In this document: positions 1 to 10,200 of the stretch, one piece after another
How the letters are laid out: each line of letters opens with the position of its first letter
How positions within the stretch are numbered: the stretch's first letter is position 1
NCBI GenBank assembly: GCA_036268455.1
Contig: DATAUD010000105.1
Span: forward strand, 1 to 64,000
Reading direction: 5' to 3'
Source: DATAUD01 sp036268455
GTDB taxonomy: Bacteria > Verrucomicrobiota > Verrucomicrobiia > Limisphaerales > Palsa-1400
DNA length: 64,000 nt
Made by a program: the position numbers and the translations under genes
Notes under the pieces: generated by a model
What the model was told of the DNA's origin: nothing
Seen by the model: the letters and a program-made list of their open reading frames with translations, nothing else
Database searches by the model: none

Positions 1-1
1 G

Positions 2-109
2 TTGGGACGCTACCGCCGGCTCAATCGCGACTACGAACGACAAGCCAAAACCGGCGAAACCATGGTCTATCTGGCTATGATTCGCCTTATGCTCAAACGT
101 CTCGCCTGA
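2..109 (+). CDS. IS5-family transposase, C-terminal 35 residues (5' end outside window)
   Basis: The open frame enters from the left edge and stops at 107-109. The visible tail reads GRYRRLNRDYE, then ETMVYLAM, then LMLKRLA, which is the typical C-terminal end of IS5-type DDE transposases (the stretch around the catalytic Glu helix and the closing helix). The catalytic DDE residues lie outside the window, so activity cannot be judged. The family call rests on recognition of this tail only. Confidence 0.75.
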   Translation: MGRYRRLNRDYERQAKTGETMVYLAMIRLMLKRLA

Positions 110-119
110 GAAATAATGA

Positions 120-136
120 CTTTTCAAACACGCTCT
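120..136 (+). repeat. Probable right terminal inverted repeat of the IS5-type element
   Basis: Eleven bases after the transposase stop lies CTTTTCAAACACGCTCT. Its reverse complement begins AGAGCGTGTTTGAAAA, the style of IS5-family element ends. The matching left end is outside the window, so the assignment is by position and motif style only. Confidence 0.45.
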
Positions 137-137
137 T

Positions 138-352
138 AGACGTACAGCGTGCCGTCTCAAAACGAGTGAGGTTTACGAACCGGCCATGTTGCACCCCCGG
201 CGCAATGGCGGCGCAAAATTCGTGGAATAACACGCCATGCCGTTGCGCCTTTTTGCGCTTCATTGCGCGGGGTTTCGGCCCGCCTCAAGCTCCGCTTAGG
301 GCAGATGTCTGTCATCCTTATGGCGCAATTTGTCCACGCGCTGAAAAGCAAA
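138..352. other. No gene seen between IS end and Clp-N gene
   Basis: This stretch has no ORF with a plausible start and recognisable protein on either strand. It contains several GGCGCAATGGCGGCGC-like GC-rich patches but nothing that can be named. It lies between the IS5-type end and the convergent end of the Clp-N gene. Confidence 0.4.
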
Positions 353-802
353 TCAGCCTCTTTCCATGAGCCTAAGCCATTCCTGTTTAATTCGTGCGTA
401 TGACAAATCAACTCCAGGCACGCCGGTATGTGCTAGAAACAGTAATAGGTGCTCGATCCCGACGTGGGAATCGCCCATCGCCTTAGCCTCTTCAAACGCA
501 AGGTGTGGTAGTTCGTGCAACGAACGGTCAAAATCCTCGTGATAGAGTTCTGTTTTCCGCGACCATGAACTAGGTGCGCGTTGCCCAAGCATAGCCGAGG
601 GCGAGATAGCTAAGTTCTTGAGCAGACGTGAAACTTGGTGATTCCCGGTCTCAAGAGCCAACAGAATGTGGCTTGCAGAAATGAGATGTGGCAATGCAAG
701 GTCTTTGGCGGTTGAAAGCACAGCAATGGCGCGAGGGGTCCATCTGTCCTGCTCAATTTGCTGATCGAAAAGCGGTCGTTTTGATCGTTTTCGCAGGAAC
801 AT
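353..802 (-). CDS. Clp N-terminal-domain protein, stand-alone
   Basis: The 149-residue product carries two copies of the helical Clp-N repeat. One covers about residues 15-55 (TPRAIAVLSTAKDLALPHL..SASHILLALE) and one about 95-130 (LAFEEAKAMGDSHVGIEHLLLFL), matching the LGHxxIGTEHLLLGLL pattern of ClpA/ClpC N domains. No AAA+ module follows, so this may be a stand-alone adaptor or substrate-recruiting domain (inference). An upstream ATG at 847 is open, but its extra 15 codons lie in the inverted repeat of the adjacent RAYT element (808-835). I therefore take the ATG at 800-802 as the native start. The RAYT remnant lies directly upstream and may have replaced the original promoter. Confidence 0.6.
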   Translation of the reverse strand: MFLRKRSKRPLFDQQIEQDRWTPRAIAVLSTAKDLALPHLISASHILLALETGNHQVSRLLKNLAISPSAMLGQRAPSSWSRKTELYHEDFDRSLHELPHLAFEEAKAMGDSHVGIEHLLLFLAHTGVPGVDLSYARIKQEWLRLMERG

Positions 803-807
803 AACGG

Positions 808-835
808 GAAAAGGGGTCAAACCATAGTTTTGTCT
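808..835 (-). repeat. REP-like inverted repeat, left copy of RAYT unit
   Basis: Read on the minus strand this contains GACAAAACTATGGTTTGACC followed by CCTTTTC. It matches, in inverted orientation, the copy at 1306-1330 on the other side of the RAYT transposase remnant, with one substitution and a one-base length difference in the C run. RAYT transposases are known to be linked to such REP sequences. The two copies probably mark the ends of the inserted unit. Confidence 0.65.
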
Positions 836-843
836 ATTCCTCT

Positions 844-1245
844 TCATTGGTGGTTCTTTCCCGATTGATATAGCTTGAAACCGATGCTCTTGCGGCTTCT
901 CATTCGTAGTCGCTTGGCAATCTCTTTAATCGTGAGCGTTGTTTCCCTTCGCAGTCGCGCCGCGATCGCCAGTTCATCGGGATCAGTTTTCGCCCGCACG
1001 CTCACGTGAGACTCTGCCAAGCCGAGGCGCCGCAGTTCTGCGGCAATGATCTGCTCCGCCGGCGCCGCGCCCGCCTTTCGCCGCGTCGCTCCAAAGTGGT
1101 TTGGGCCAAGGCGTCCGTGCAAGCGCTCCAGCAGGGCGAGAGTCTTGATGAAATCATGGCGATCTCCGTCATCGAGAAAGATTGCTTCCCGGCGGTCGCC
1201 GCGGCTGAGGAGGTGATAGATGGTCCCGGGATATTCAATTCTCAT
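844..1245 (-). pseudogene. REP-associated tyrosine (RAYT, IS200-like) transposase, internally deleted
   Basis: The N-terminus (MRIEYPGTIYHLLSRGDRRE..IF.DD.DR..F) is the classic start of the Y1/RAYT transposase family. The C-terminus (PDELAIAARLRRETTLTIKEIAKRL) is the classic helical C-terminal domain. The central part is missing: there is no HxH metal motif (usually in a MPNHFHL-type segment) and no catalytic Tyr region. The product is only about 133 residues against 200-320 usual. The reading frame is kept across the deletion. The frame can be extended upstream to 1332, but that part is inverted-repeat sequence. GTG at 1257 is an alternative start. The stop overlaps the extended ATG (847) of the Clp-N frame. 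Confidence 0.8.
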
Positions 1246-1305
1246 TTGGCGCGGCACAAGAGCGATTGTTCTCCCAAGCCCGTCCGCGCCGCAAGCACCA
1301 AGATG

Positions 1306-1330
1306 GACAAAGCTATGGTTTGACCCTTTC
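1306..1330 (+). repeat. REP-like inverted repeat, right copy of RAYT unit
   Basis: The plus strand reads GACAAAGCTATGGTTTGACC then CTTTC. It is the inverted partner of 808-835. Together the two copies bracket the deleted RAYT gene, giving a unit of about 520 bases. Confidence 0.65.
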
Positions 1331-1442
1331 ACCTTTCACCCGAGCTTGTGCCTGTTGATAATCACGCTTGTAAATTGTTTTTTACCAGCTTCTCCGGTGT
1401 TCTCTATTGAAATAATCGCGCCGCGAGGATACTCAATGCGCA

Positions 1443-2851
<1,409 letters not shown>

Positions 2852-2855
<4 letters not shown>

Positions 2856-3589
2856 AAGGCTTGTTCATCACATTCGAGGGGACCGAAGGAAGTGGGAAAT
2901 CGACGCAGATCGCGATTCTGACCGAGCGGTTGATGGCATTGGGTTACATCGTTCGCCAGTTGCGCGAGCCGGGCGGCACGCTGATCGGCGAGGAAATCCG
3001 GCACACGCTTAAACACAGTGACGGCAATCACGCGATGATGGCGGAGACGGAATTATTGTTGATGAACGCGAGCCGGGCGCAATTGGTGCGCGAGATCATC
3101 CGGCCGGCGCTGGAAAAAGGGGAAATTATTTTGTGCGATCGTTTTTACGATTCGACGGTGGCGTATCAAGGGCACGGGCGGGGGCTGGATTTTCAAATGG
3201 TGCGGCAATTGATCGATTGCGCCGTTGGAGAAACGCGGCCGGATTTAACATTATTGTTGATGGTCCCTGTTGCCGTGAGCGAAGCCCGCCGGCGGACGCG
3301 GCTGCTGCCGGGCCTTGAAATCGCGCGTGACCGGATGGAAGAGGCGGACCGGGGTTTTTTTGAGCGCGTCGAGGCGGGTTACAAGAAACTTGCGATAGAG
3401 GAACCGGGGCGCATCAAAAGCATCGACGCCACGGCGAGTCTGGAAGGAGTCAGCGGGCAGATATGGGCGGCGGTTGAGCCGTTGGCGCGAAAGCTGCCGG
3501 CGCCCTCCTTGCCGTTGAAGAAACCCGTCGTTGACAAAGTGGCGGCTTCCGCTACCGTAAGCGCTCCAAAGAAGAAGCTAAGCTTTTGA
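2852..3589 (+). CDS. tmk: Thymidylate kinase
   Basis: Phosphorylates dTMP to dTDP for DNA synthesis. The P-loop FEGTEGSGKST lies at residues 8-18. DRFYDSTVAYQGHGRGLD carries the DRF/Y substrate motif. The RRRTRLLPGLEIARDRMEEAD segment forms the lid region. The 245 residues include about 35 extra at the C-terminus (rich in Pro, Lys and Ala, ending KKKLSF) beyond the usual 205-210, a low-complexity tail of unknown role. The start is coupled to cysS by a 4-base overlap. Confidence 0.96.
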
Positions 3590-3596
3590 ATTAACT

Positions 3597-3905
3597 ATGC
3601 CGAATACGAAATCAGCCGAACGCCGGATGCGAAATAGCGCGCGCAAACATTCGCAAAATCAGGGGGTCAAATCGCGCCTTCACACGTTGCGCAGGAATTA
3701 CGCCGATCTTTTGGGAGCGGGTAAGAAAGACGATGCCGCGAAAGCATTGCGGACACTGAGTTCCGCGCTGGACAAGGCGGCCAAACGCGGTGTGATTCAT
3801 CGCGCCAAGGCCAACCGGACGAAGTCGCGGTTGAGCATCAGCCTGCACGCCGCCGGCAAAGCACCCGCCGAATCGGACGCCAAACCCGCCGCAAAAAGCG
3901 AATAG
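3597..3905 (+). CDS. rpsT: 30S ribosomal protein S20
   Basis: Small basic primary 16S rRNA-binding protein. MPNTKSAERRMRNSARKH and DKAAKRGVIHRAKANRTKSRL are the S20 hallmarks. At 102 residues it is slightly long because of an Ala/Lys-rich tail (AAGKAPAESDAKPAAKSE). It begins seven bases after tmk, so it is probably in the same transcript. Confidence 0.96.
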   Translation: MPNTKSAERRMRNSARKHSQNQGVKSRLHTLRRNYADLLGAGKKDDAAKALRTLSSALDKAAKRGVIHRAKANRTKSRLSISLHAAGKAPAESDAKPAAKSE

Positions 3906-3931
3906 GGGACGGCGAACCGGGAAGCTTGTTT

Positions 3932-3961
3932 CCCCTCGGCCAGCCTGAGGGCGAATTTTAT
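3932..3961 (+). terminator. Candidate Rho-independent terminator after rpsT
   Basis: CCCTCGG..CCTGAGGG forms a short stem with a 4-base loop (about 3933-3951), followed by an AT-rich stretch TTTTATATTATT. The U tract is imperfect, so confidence is moderate. Its place between rpsT and a new promoter supports the call. Confidence 0.4.
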
Positions 3962-3972
3962 ATTATTACCTA

Positions 3973-4000
3973 TTGACTTAACGGGGGTCTTTGCTACCTT
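3973..4000 (+). promoter_or_regulatory. Sigma70-type promoter for rplM-rpsI(-argC)
   Basis: TTGACT at 3973-3978, a 16-base spacer, and TGC-TACCTT (extended -10 plus hexamer 3995-4000), 26 bases before the rplM ATG. A good GAAAGAGGG ribosome-binding site follows at about 4012-4020. Confidence 0.55.
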
Positions 4001-4026
4001 CACCCCTCCTTGAAAGAGGGATTTTG

Positions 4027-4461
4027 ATGAAGACGTATTTGCCTAAGAATCATTTGGAGCAGCGTAAATGGCACGTAGTGAACGCTGACGGAGCCGTCCT
4101 CGGACGCCTTGCCGTGCAGGTTGCCAACATTTTGCGCGGCAAGAACAAGCCCATTTATACACCCCACCTTGATGCCGGCGATTTTGTCGTCGTCATCAAC
4201 GCGGAAAAGGTGCGTGTCACCGGCAAGAAGGAGATCGACAAGGAGTTTATGACTTACTCCGGCTGGAAGGGCGGCGAAAAGTACGCCAGCGTCGCGCAAA
4301 TCCGCGCCCGGCACCCTGAGAAATTGATCACGCACGCCGTCCGTGGAATGGTCCCGAAGAACCGCCTGGGCAGAGTTCTGATGACCAAGCTGAAAGTCTA
4401 TAAAGGCAGCGAACATCCTCACTCGGCGCAACAGCCGGCCAATTTGACGCCGTCGAACTAA
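4027..4461 (+). CDS. rplM: 50S ribosomal protein L13
   Basis: Large-subunit protein L13. MKTYLPKN, HVVNADGAVLGRLA, YTPHLDAGDFVVVINAE, YSGWKGG and MVPKNRLGR are all family signatures. The 144 residues are the usual length. The frame stays open upstream to a TTG at 3991, but that would overlap the -10 box. The ATG at 4027, preceded by GAAAGAGGG at good spacing, is the start. It is followed 17 bases later by rpsI, the conserved L13-S9 pair. Confidence 0.97.
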   Translation: MKTYLPKNHLEQRKWHVVNADGAVLGRLAVQVANILRGKNKPIYTPHLDAGDFVVVINAEKVRVTGKKEIDKEFMTYSGWKGGEKYASVAQIRARHPEKLITHAVRGMVPKNRLGRVLMTKLKVYKGSEHPHSAQQPANLTPSN

Positions 4462-4478
4462 TTTTCAACTTTACTTTT

Positions 4479-4874
4479 ATGGCAGACAGCAAAGAAGTTC
4501 TTGGGACCGGACGCCGCAAAACAGCCGTCGCGCGGGTTCGCCTTGGCGCGGGTTCGGGCAAAATCGTCGTTAATGGACGGCCCTTCGAGAATTATTTTCC
4601 GACCGATACGTTGCGGACGATGGCAACCTCGCCGCTGACAATTACTGAGAGCGTCAGCAAATACGACATCCGTGTGAACGTCGAGGGCGGCGGGCCGTGC
4701 GGACAAGCCGGAGCGGTCCGGCACGGAATTGCGCGCGCGTTGTTGCATGTCGATGCGGCGTTGCGCCCAACATTGAAGTCCGCGGGGTTTTTGACGCGCG
4801 ATCCGCGTATGCGCGAACGCGAGAAGTACGGCCAGCCCGGCGCTCGCAAGCGCTTCCAGTACAGCAAGCGTTAA
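4479..4874 (+). CDS. rpsI: 30S ribosomal protein S9
   Basis: Small-subunit protein S9, whose basic C-terminal tail reaches the decoding P site. GTGRRKTAVARVRL at the N-terminus, GGGPCGQAGAVRHGIARALL in the middle and a terminal RKRFQYSKR (SKR end) are diagnostic. 131 residues. It pairs with rplM. Confidence 0.97.
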   Translation: MADSKEVLGTGRRKTAVARVRLGAGSGKIVVNGRPFENYFPTDTLRTMATSPLTITESVSKYDIRVNVEGGGPCGQAGAVRHGIARALLHVDAALRPTLKSAGFLTRDPRMREREKYGQPGARKRFQYSKR

Positions 4875-4916
4875 TCGCAAACGCAGGATTTCTCACGTCC
4901 GCGCATCGGCTGGGTT

Positions 4917-5957
4917 ATGACAACTCAAGCGAAAGTCGCCATTGTTGGCGCGTCCGGCTATTCCGGCGAGGAACTGGTCAAGCTGCTCCTCCGGCATCCC
5001 CATGTGGAATTGGCGGCCGTGACGTCCCGGCAATACGCCGGCCAAACCGTCGCGCAAATTTTCCCCAAATACGCCAATGAACCGCGCGCCAAAACTCTGC
5101 GCTTCAGCGAGCCGAAGGCCGAGCTTTTGGCCAAAGCGGCGGACATAGTTTTTCTTGCGTTGCCGCACGGGGTCGCCGCGGAATTCGCCGCGCCTTTGCT
5201 GGATCTGGGGTGTCAAGTCATCGACCTCAGCGCCGATTTCCGTCTGAAAAGCCCGGCGGTTTACAAAGAGTTTTACGGGCACGACCATCCCGCGCCCGAT
5301 TTGCTGCAAAAGTCGGTTTATGGTTTGCCGGAAATTTATCGCGCGCGCATCAAAACGGCATCGCTCATCGCTTCGCCGGGATGTTATCCGACGAGCATTT
5401 TGCTCCCGGTGATGCCCTTGCTCAAGGCGGGGCTGATCAAAAGCGCCGGAATCATTGCGGATTCGTTAAGCGGCGTTAGCGGTGCGGGGCGGAAAGTCGA
5501 GGCCGATTATTTGTTTGTTGAATGCAACGAGAGCGCGCGACCGTATGGAATTCCAAAACACCGTCATTTGTCGGAGATCGAAGAGCAATTGGGCGAAGCG
5601 GCGGGGGAACCGGTTGTCATTCAATTTTCGCCGCATTTGATTCCCATCAACCGCGGCATTTTGACGACGCTTTACCTTGCTCCGAGCAAACCACTTACGG
5701 GGGAAGAAGTCGTGAATTGTTACCGCGCGGCGTACGGGCAGGAGCCGTTCGTGCGCTTGCTGGAAGGAAAGGCGTTGCCGGACACCAAGAACGTCACCGG
5801 GACGAATGTCATTGAAATTGCGTGGTGGCTGGACCCGCGGACGGGGAGGTTGATCGTCATGAGCGCGCTCGATAACATCACCAAGGGCGCCAGCGGACAG
5901 GCGGTGCAAAGCATGAATATTTTGCGGGGATTTGCGGAGACTGCGGGACTCAGTTAG
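4917..5957 (+). CDS. argC: N-acetyl-gamma-glutamyl-phosphate reductase
   Basis: NADPH-dependent third step of arginine (ornithine) synthesis. It has an N-terminal Rossmann motif VGASGYSGEEL (residues about 10-20). The catalytic Cys156 sits in SPGCYPTS. SGVSGAGRK and KHRHLSEIEEQL (active-site His region) are present. 346 residues, the standard length of the type 1 enzyme. It lies 42 bases after rpsI with no clear terminator between, so it may be read through from the ribosomal promoter. No other arg genes are in the window. Confidence 0.96.
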   Translation: MTTQAKVAIVGASGYSGEELVKLLLRHPHVELAAVTSRQYAGQTVAQIFPKYANEPRAKTLRFSEPKAELLAKAADIVFLALPHGVAAEFAAPLLDLGCQVIDLSADFRLKSPAVYKEFYGHDHPAPDLLQKSVYGLPEIYRARIKTASLIASPGCYPTSILLPVMPLLKAGLIKSAGIIADSLSGVSGAGRKVEADYLFVECNESARPYGIPKHRHLSEIEEQLGEAAGEPVVIQFSPHLIPINRGILTTLYLAPSKPLTGEEVVNCYRAAYGQEPFVRLLEGKALPDTKNVTGTNVIEIAWWLDPRTGRLIVMSALDNITKGASGQAVQSMNILRGFAETAGLS

Positions 5958-6234
5958 TCCGGCGGTTTGAGATAGTTTACACACGAAGAGTCGCGCGCAG
6001 AGAACGCAGAGAACGCCGAGTGCGCAGAGAAATGAAGAACTGGAATTGGAAAAAGCGGGATTGAGAATTGGTCGTTGAGAATTTGCAATGACGCCGGGGA
6101 AAAACTTTATTTGGAACTCAGAAAATCAGGAAAGGAGTTTTGCGGAACGCCTGGGCTTCGCGAATTGGCTCGCCCAGCGCCAAATCCCAACATTTGACGG
6201 ACAGTTGTTCCTTCCGTGTTAAGCTCCCATATTT
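5958..6234. other. Intergenic region with short GA-rich repeats
   Basis: No gene is seen. At about 5985-6035 there are degenerate tandem copies of a (G)CGCAGAGAACGC-like unit, a type of intergenic patch common in some bacterial genomes. There are too few copies, and they are too irregular, for a CRISPR array. A weak promoter-like TTGACG (6194-6199) precedes the yggS start. Confidence 0.4.
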
Positions 6235-6939
6235 ATGGACATTGCCGCCAACCTTGATTCCGTTCGCCAGCGCATTGCGCAAGCGTGCGAACGCGCGGGA
6301 CGCGATCCGGCCGGCGTCACTTTGCTGACCGTCACCAAAGGGCATCCGGCGGACGTTGTGCGGGCGGCGGCTGATTTGGGTCTGACCCTTTTCGGGGAGA
6401 ATCGTGTGCAGGAAGCGAGAGCGAAAATTGGGCTTTGCCCCAGCCGGCTTCGCTGGCACTTGATCGGACATTTGCAATCGAACAAATGCCGCGATGCGGT
6501 CCACTTTTTTGAAATGATCCAGAGCGTCGATAGCCTTCCGCTGGCGCAAGAAATTAATAAATGGGCCGAGAAATCCGCCAAGACGATGCGGGTGTTGATC
6601 GAAGTTAATATTGCCGGTGAGTCGAGCAAATTCGGCTATCCGCCGGAAGCGGTGCTCGCCGAATTAAAGGAAATCAACGCGCTGCGGAAAATTGAAATGC
6701 ATGGGCTGATGACCGTCGCGCCGTTCTCGCAGGATTTGGAGAAGGCGCGGCCGGTGTTTCGGCGGTTGCGCGAACTTAAGGAGGAGTGCGAGGGCGTCCT
6801 CGGCGCCCCATTGCCTCATCTTAGCATGGGAATGAGCGGTGATTTTGAAGTGGCGGTGGAGGAAGGAGCGACTATTATACGGCTCGGCAGCGCCATTTTG
6901 GGACCGCGTTCGGCTCCCAAACCGTCGCCGGATGATTAA
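6235..6939 (+). CDS. YggS/PLPBP pyridoxal-phosphate homeostasis protein
   Basis: Alanine-racemase-like TIM-barrel protein that binds PLP and buffers the B6 and amino-acid pools. The Schiff-base Lys is in LTVTKGHPADVV (about residue 36). GENRVQEA, WHLIGHLQSNK, KFGYPPE, HGLMTV and LSMGMSGDFEVAVEEGAT..RLGSAILG all match the family in order. The 234 residues are the normal length. The next gene begins three bases after its stop. Confidence 0.95.
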   Translation: MDIAANLDSVRQRIAQACERAGRDPAGVTLLTVTKGHPADVVRAAADLGLTLFGENRVQEARAKIGLCPSRLRWHLIGHLQSNKCRDAVHFFEMIQSVDSLPLAQEINKWAEKSAKTMRVLIEVNIAGESSKFGYPPEAVLAELKEINALRKIEMHGLMTVAPFSQDLEKARPVFRRLRELKEECEGVLGAPLPHLSMGMSGDFEVAVEEGATIIRLGSAILGPRSAPKPSPDD

Positions 6940-6942
6940 GCT

Positions 6943-7248
6943 ATGGATTTGACAGTCGAAACATTTCAGTCCGAGATCGCGGAAGCTTTGAAGTCTTACG
7001 ACAAGCACGTCGTCTGCATCGACAAGACGCCCGAGGAGTGCAAGGAGGCGCTGATGACGCTCATGGACAAGGCGATCCGGGCCTATGTCAGCCGGGGGCC
7101 GCACCTGCGTCACGGTATTGCTCTGGACAAACAGGTGACGATTATCCTTAGCCAGACGGAGCAGGAACTGCCTTTGTGCGGCATTTATTTTAATTTACAT
7201 TCCCCCTACAAAAAGAAGGCAGCCGTCAAAGCCAAAAAAGAGGATTAA
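6943..7248 (+). CDS. Conserved-looking 101-residue protein of unknown function
   Basis: I do not recognise this family. It is a small soluble protein with a Cys-containing core (KHVVCIDKTPEECKEALMTLMDKAIRAYV), a central ALDKQVTIILSQTEQELPLCGIYFNL segment and a Lys-rich tail (KKKAAVKAKKED). It has no signal peptide or membrane segment. It sits three bases after yggS and three before the astacin gene, so co-transcription with yggS is likely. A role linked to PLP homeostasis would be speculation. Confidence 0.75.
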   Translation: MDLTVETFQSEIAEALKSYDKHVVCIDKTPEECKEALMTLMDKAIRAYVSRGPHLRHGIALDKQVTIILSQTEQELPLCGIYFNLHSPYKKKAAVKAKKED

Positions 7249-7250
7249 TT

Positions 7251-10200
7251 ATGAATACCGGTCCGCGCCGGGTGTTCGGAAAAATGGGAGGGGCGTTCCT
7301 GTTTTTTTGGACGATCTGCTGTTTGCAAACGCTCTCCGCCGCGAATTTTTACCAGGGGGTCGCCACCAATACTCTGCCGTGGCCCGGTGGGATTATCCCG
7401 TATGTTTTCACCACAAATGTGACCTCCGCCGAGCAAACTGTCTATCTCGACGGAATGAAAGAGTGGGAGTTGGCGGCCAACATTCACTTCGTCCCGCGCA
7501 CAACGGAAACCTATTACGTCATCCTGGATTTGGACTTCACGGAAGGCACCAATACCTACTACGCCAGCGATCCGCCCGTGATGACAATCGACAATCTTTC
7601 GCGCGCGCAAATTTGCCATGAAACGGGGCATCTTTTGGGATTCCAGCATGAGCACGTGCGCATCGACCGCGATGACTACATCGTCGTCAATTTCACGAAC
7701 ATTGAGGGTTACACGAGCGGCCAGGGTTCCAGTTCCACCAACCTGAGCGATGAGTCGGGAGGCGGCGAAGCTGGGGACGGAAGCCCCGCCAGCCTTTATC
7801 TTATTGACACTAATTCCACCCCGAACGGCGCGTACGATTTCGAGTCGGTCATGCACTACAGTCGCACACTTTACTCCATCGATCCGGCGACTCTTGACGT
7901 TATCGACCCGCTTTCGCCATATGTTTACAAATATTACAATCGCATCGGCAACTTCGCGTTGAGCGTCGGAGATCGCGCGAGCGCGGCGTATCTTTATGGT
8001 CCGCCAACGGCGCCGCTGACCAATGTTGTCACGACGACCGCGGACGGCGGATTGGGAAGCCTTCGGGCGGCAATTTACTTTGCCAACGATCATCCCGGGA
8101 CCGCCATTAGGTTTGACATCGCTACGAACGACCCGGGATTCAGCAACGGCGTCTATACGATCTTTGTCAGCGGACAATTGCCTCCGCTGGTCGCCGACGG
8201 GACGGTGATTGACGCGACCACCCAGCCTGGCTATGCCGGCCAGCCAATTGTCGCCTTGGACGGTTCGCAAATCATCCCGGAGGTGGAATTTACCGTTAGC
8301 GGCTTGTATTTGTACTCCGGCAATTGCGCGGTGCGCGGGTTGGCGTTTGATAACTTTTCTTTGCCGGGCCTGAGCATTCTTTACAATTACGCCGTCGGCA
8401 ATCACATCGAAAACTGCTACATCGGCCTTGCGCCGGATGGCGTGACGGTTGCATCCAACGGCTACGAAGGCATCGCTATTGATGCCGGCGCCCACGCCAA
8501 TGTCATCGGCGGAACAAACGCGGCCCTTGGAAATGTCATCAGCGGGAACGGCGGTTACGGCATTACCATCACCAGTAGCAACACTGTCGGAAACATCGTG
8601 GCGGGCAATTACATCGGATTGAACGCCGACGGGACCGCCGCCATTACCAATCTTTTGAGTGGCATCGGCATCTGGGGCGGGTCCAGCAGCAATGTCATCG
8701 GGCTTCCGGCTGCGGGCAACGTCCTTTCGGGAAATGGACAATACGGAGTATTTATTGGCGACAGCAATACGATGGATACTGTTGTGGCGGGGAATTATGT
8801 CGGCACCGACGGCTCCGGGACTTTTGCCGTGCCAAATGGTTACGGCGGCGTCGGCGTTTTGGGTGGCGCGAACAATGTCACTATCGGCCCGGGCAACGTG
8901 CTTTCCGGGAACGCCAACGCTGGTCTGTGGCTTGATGGGCCGGGTATCACGAATAACGTCGTGGAAGGAAATTTCATTGGAGTCAACGCGTCGGGCACGG
9001 CGGCGATTCCCAACGGGTGGACCGGAATCTACATTCTCGCCGGCTCAAGCGGCAACACCATCGGTGGCACCGCGCCGGGCGATGGCAATGTCATCTCCGG
9101 GAATGTTTCCGAAGGCGTTTTCATTTCCGACCCCGGGACAACCAACAATTTTGCCCAGGGGAATTTCATCGGCTGCGGCCCATTTGGCACGAATGCGATT
9201 GGCAACGGTTATACGGGCGTGGGAATTTGGAGCGGCGCCGCCTTCAACCTGATTGGCGGAACCAACGCCGCCCAGCGCAATTACATTTCCGGCGGCGCGG
9301 GCAACGGAATCAGCATGGGCGGTTCGAATGTGACCGGTAACCTCATCTCCGGCAATTTCATCGGCACAACGCCCGATGGCATGGACGCTTTGGGAAATCA
9401 GGGAATCGGCGTCTATGTTGAATCCGGACCGCAAAGCAATCTCATTGGCGGCGCGCTGGCGGGCGCTGGGAACCTGATTTCGGCAAATGGCGGGGACGGC
9501 ATCCAATTGTGGGGTCCTGGCACTGAGTTCAATACCGTCCAGGGCAATCTTGTCGGCGCGGATGTGACCGGGAAAGACGGCCTGGGAAACTATGGCAGTG
9601 GGTTGTCAATCATATCCGGGCCGGAGCTGAACACGATTGGCGGCGCAACCGACGCTGCCAGGAACATTTTCTCCGGCAACCAGAACGGTCTGTATCTTTT
9701 CGACGCGACCAACAATCTCGTGGAGGGTGATTACATTGGGACTGATGTCAGCGGCGAAACGGCCCTTTCCAACGGCAGCCAAGGCGTTTTGCTCATTGGC
9801 GGTTCAGAGAGCAACCAACTCACAGGGAATGTTATCGCCGGCAATGTCAACAATGGCATTTACATCTCCGACTCGGGGACCGGAACCAACTTCGTCCAGG
9901 CAAACAAAATTGGCGTTGCGGCGGATGGTGTCACGGCATTGGGGAATGGCAATCAGGGAATTTTTATTTTTGGCGACTCATCCGGCAATGTGATCGGCTT
10001 CGATGTTTCCGGAAACGGCGCTGGAAACATCATCGCGGACAACACGGACGAAGGAGTCATTATTTACACCAACTCCGTTGGCAACACCATCCGCGGGAAT
10101 TCCATTTTTGGAAATGGGCAACTCGGAATCAATTTGGTTGCCGGTCCTCCACCCGGTCCGAACGATTTGCAGAGTTATCCCGTCCTGAATTCCGCGTCCG

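Noticed and set aside
4893..5309. 138-codon minus-strand frame at the start of argC
   Set aside because: Antisense to the Rossmann domain of argC; no domain and no ribosome-binding site.
5985..6035. Short CGCAGAGAACGC-like repeats as a possible CRISPR array
   Set aside because: Only two or three irregular copies, directly abutting, without spacers of constant length and no cas genes.
7245..8741. 498-codon open frame on the minus strand over the astacin gene
   Set aside because: It is antisense to a clear protease/beta-helix gene. Its product is low-complexity Val/Asp/Arg without a recognisable domain, as expected from the complement of a repetitive GC-rich gene.
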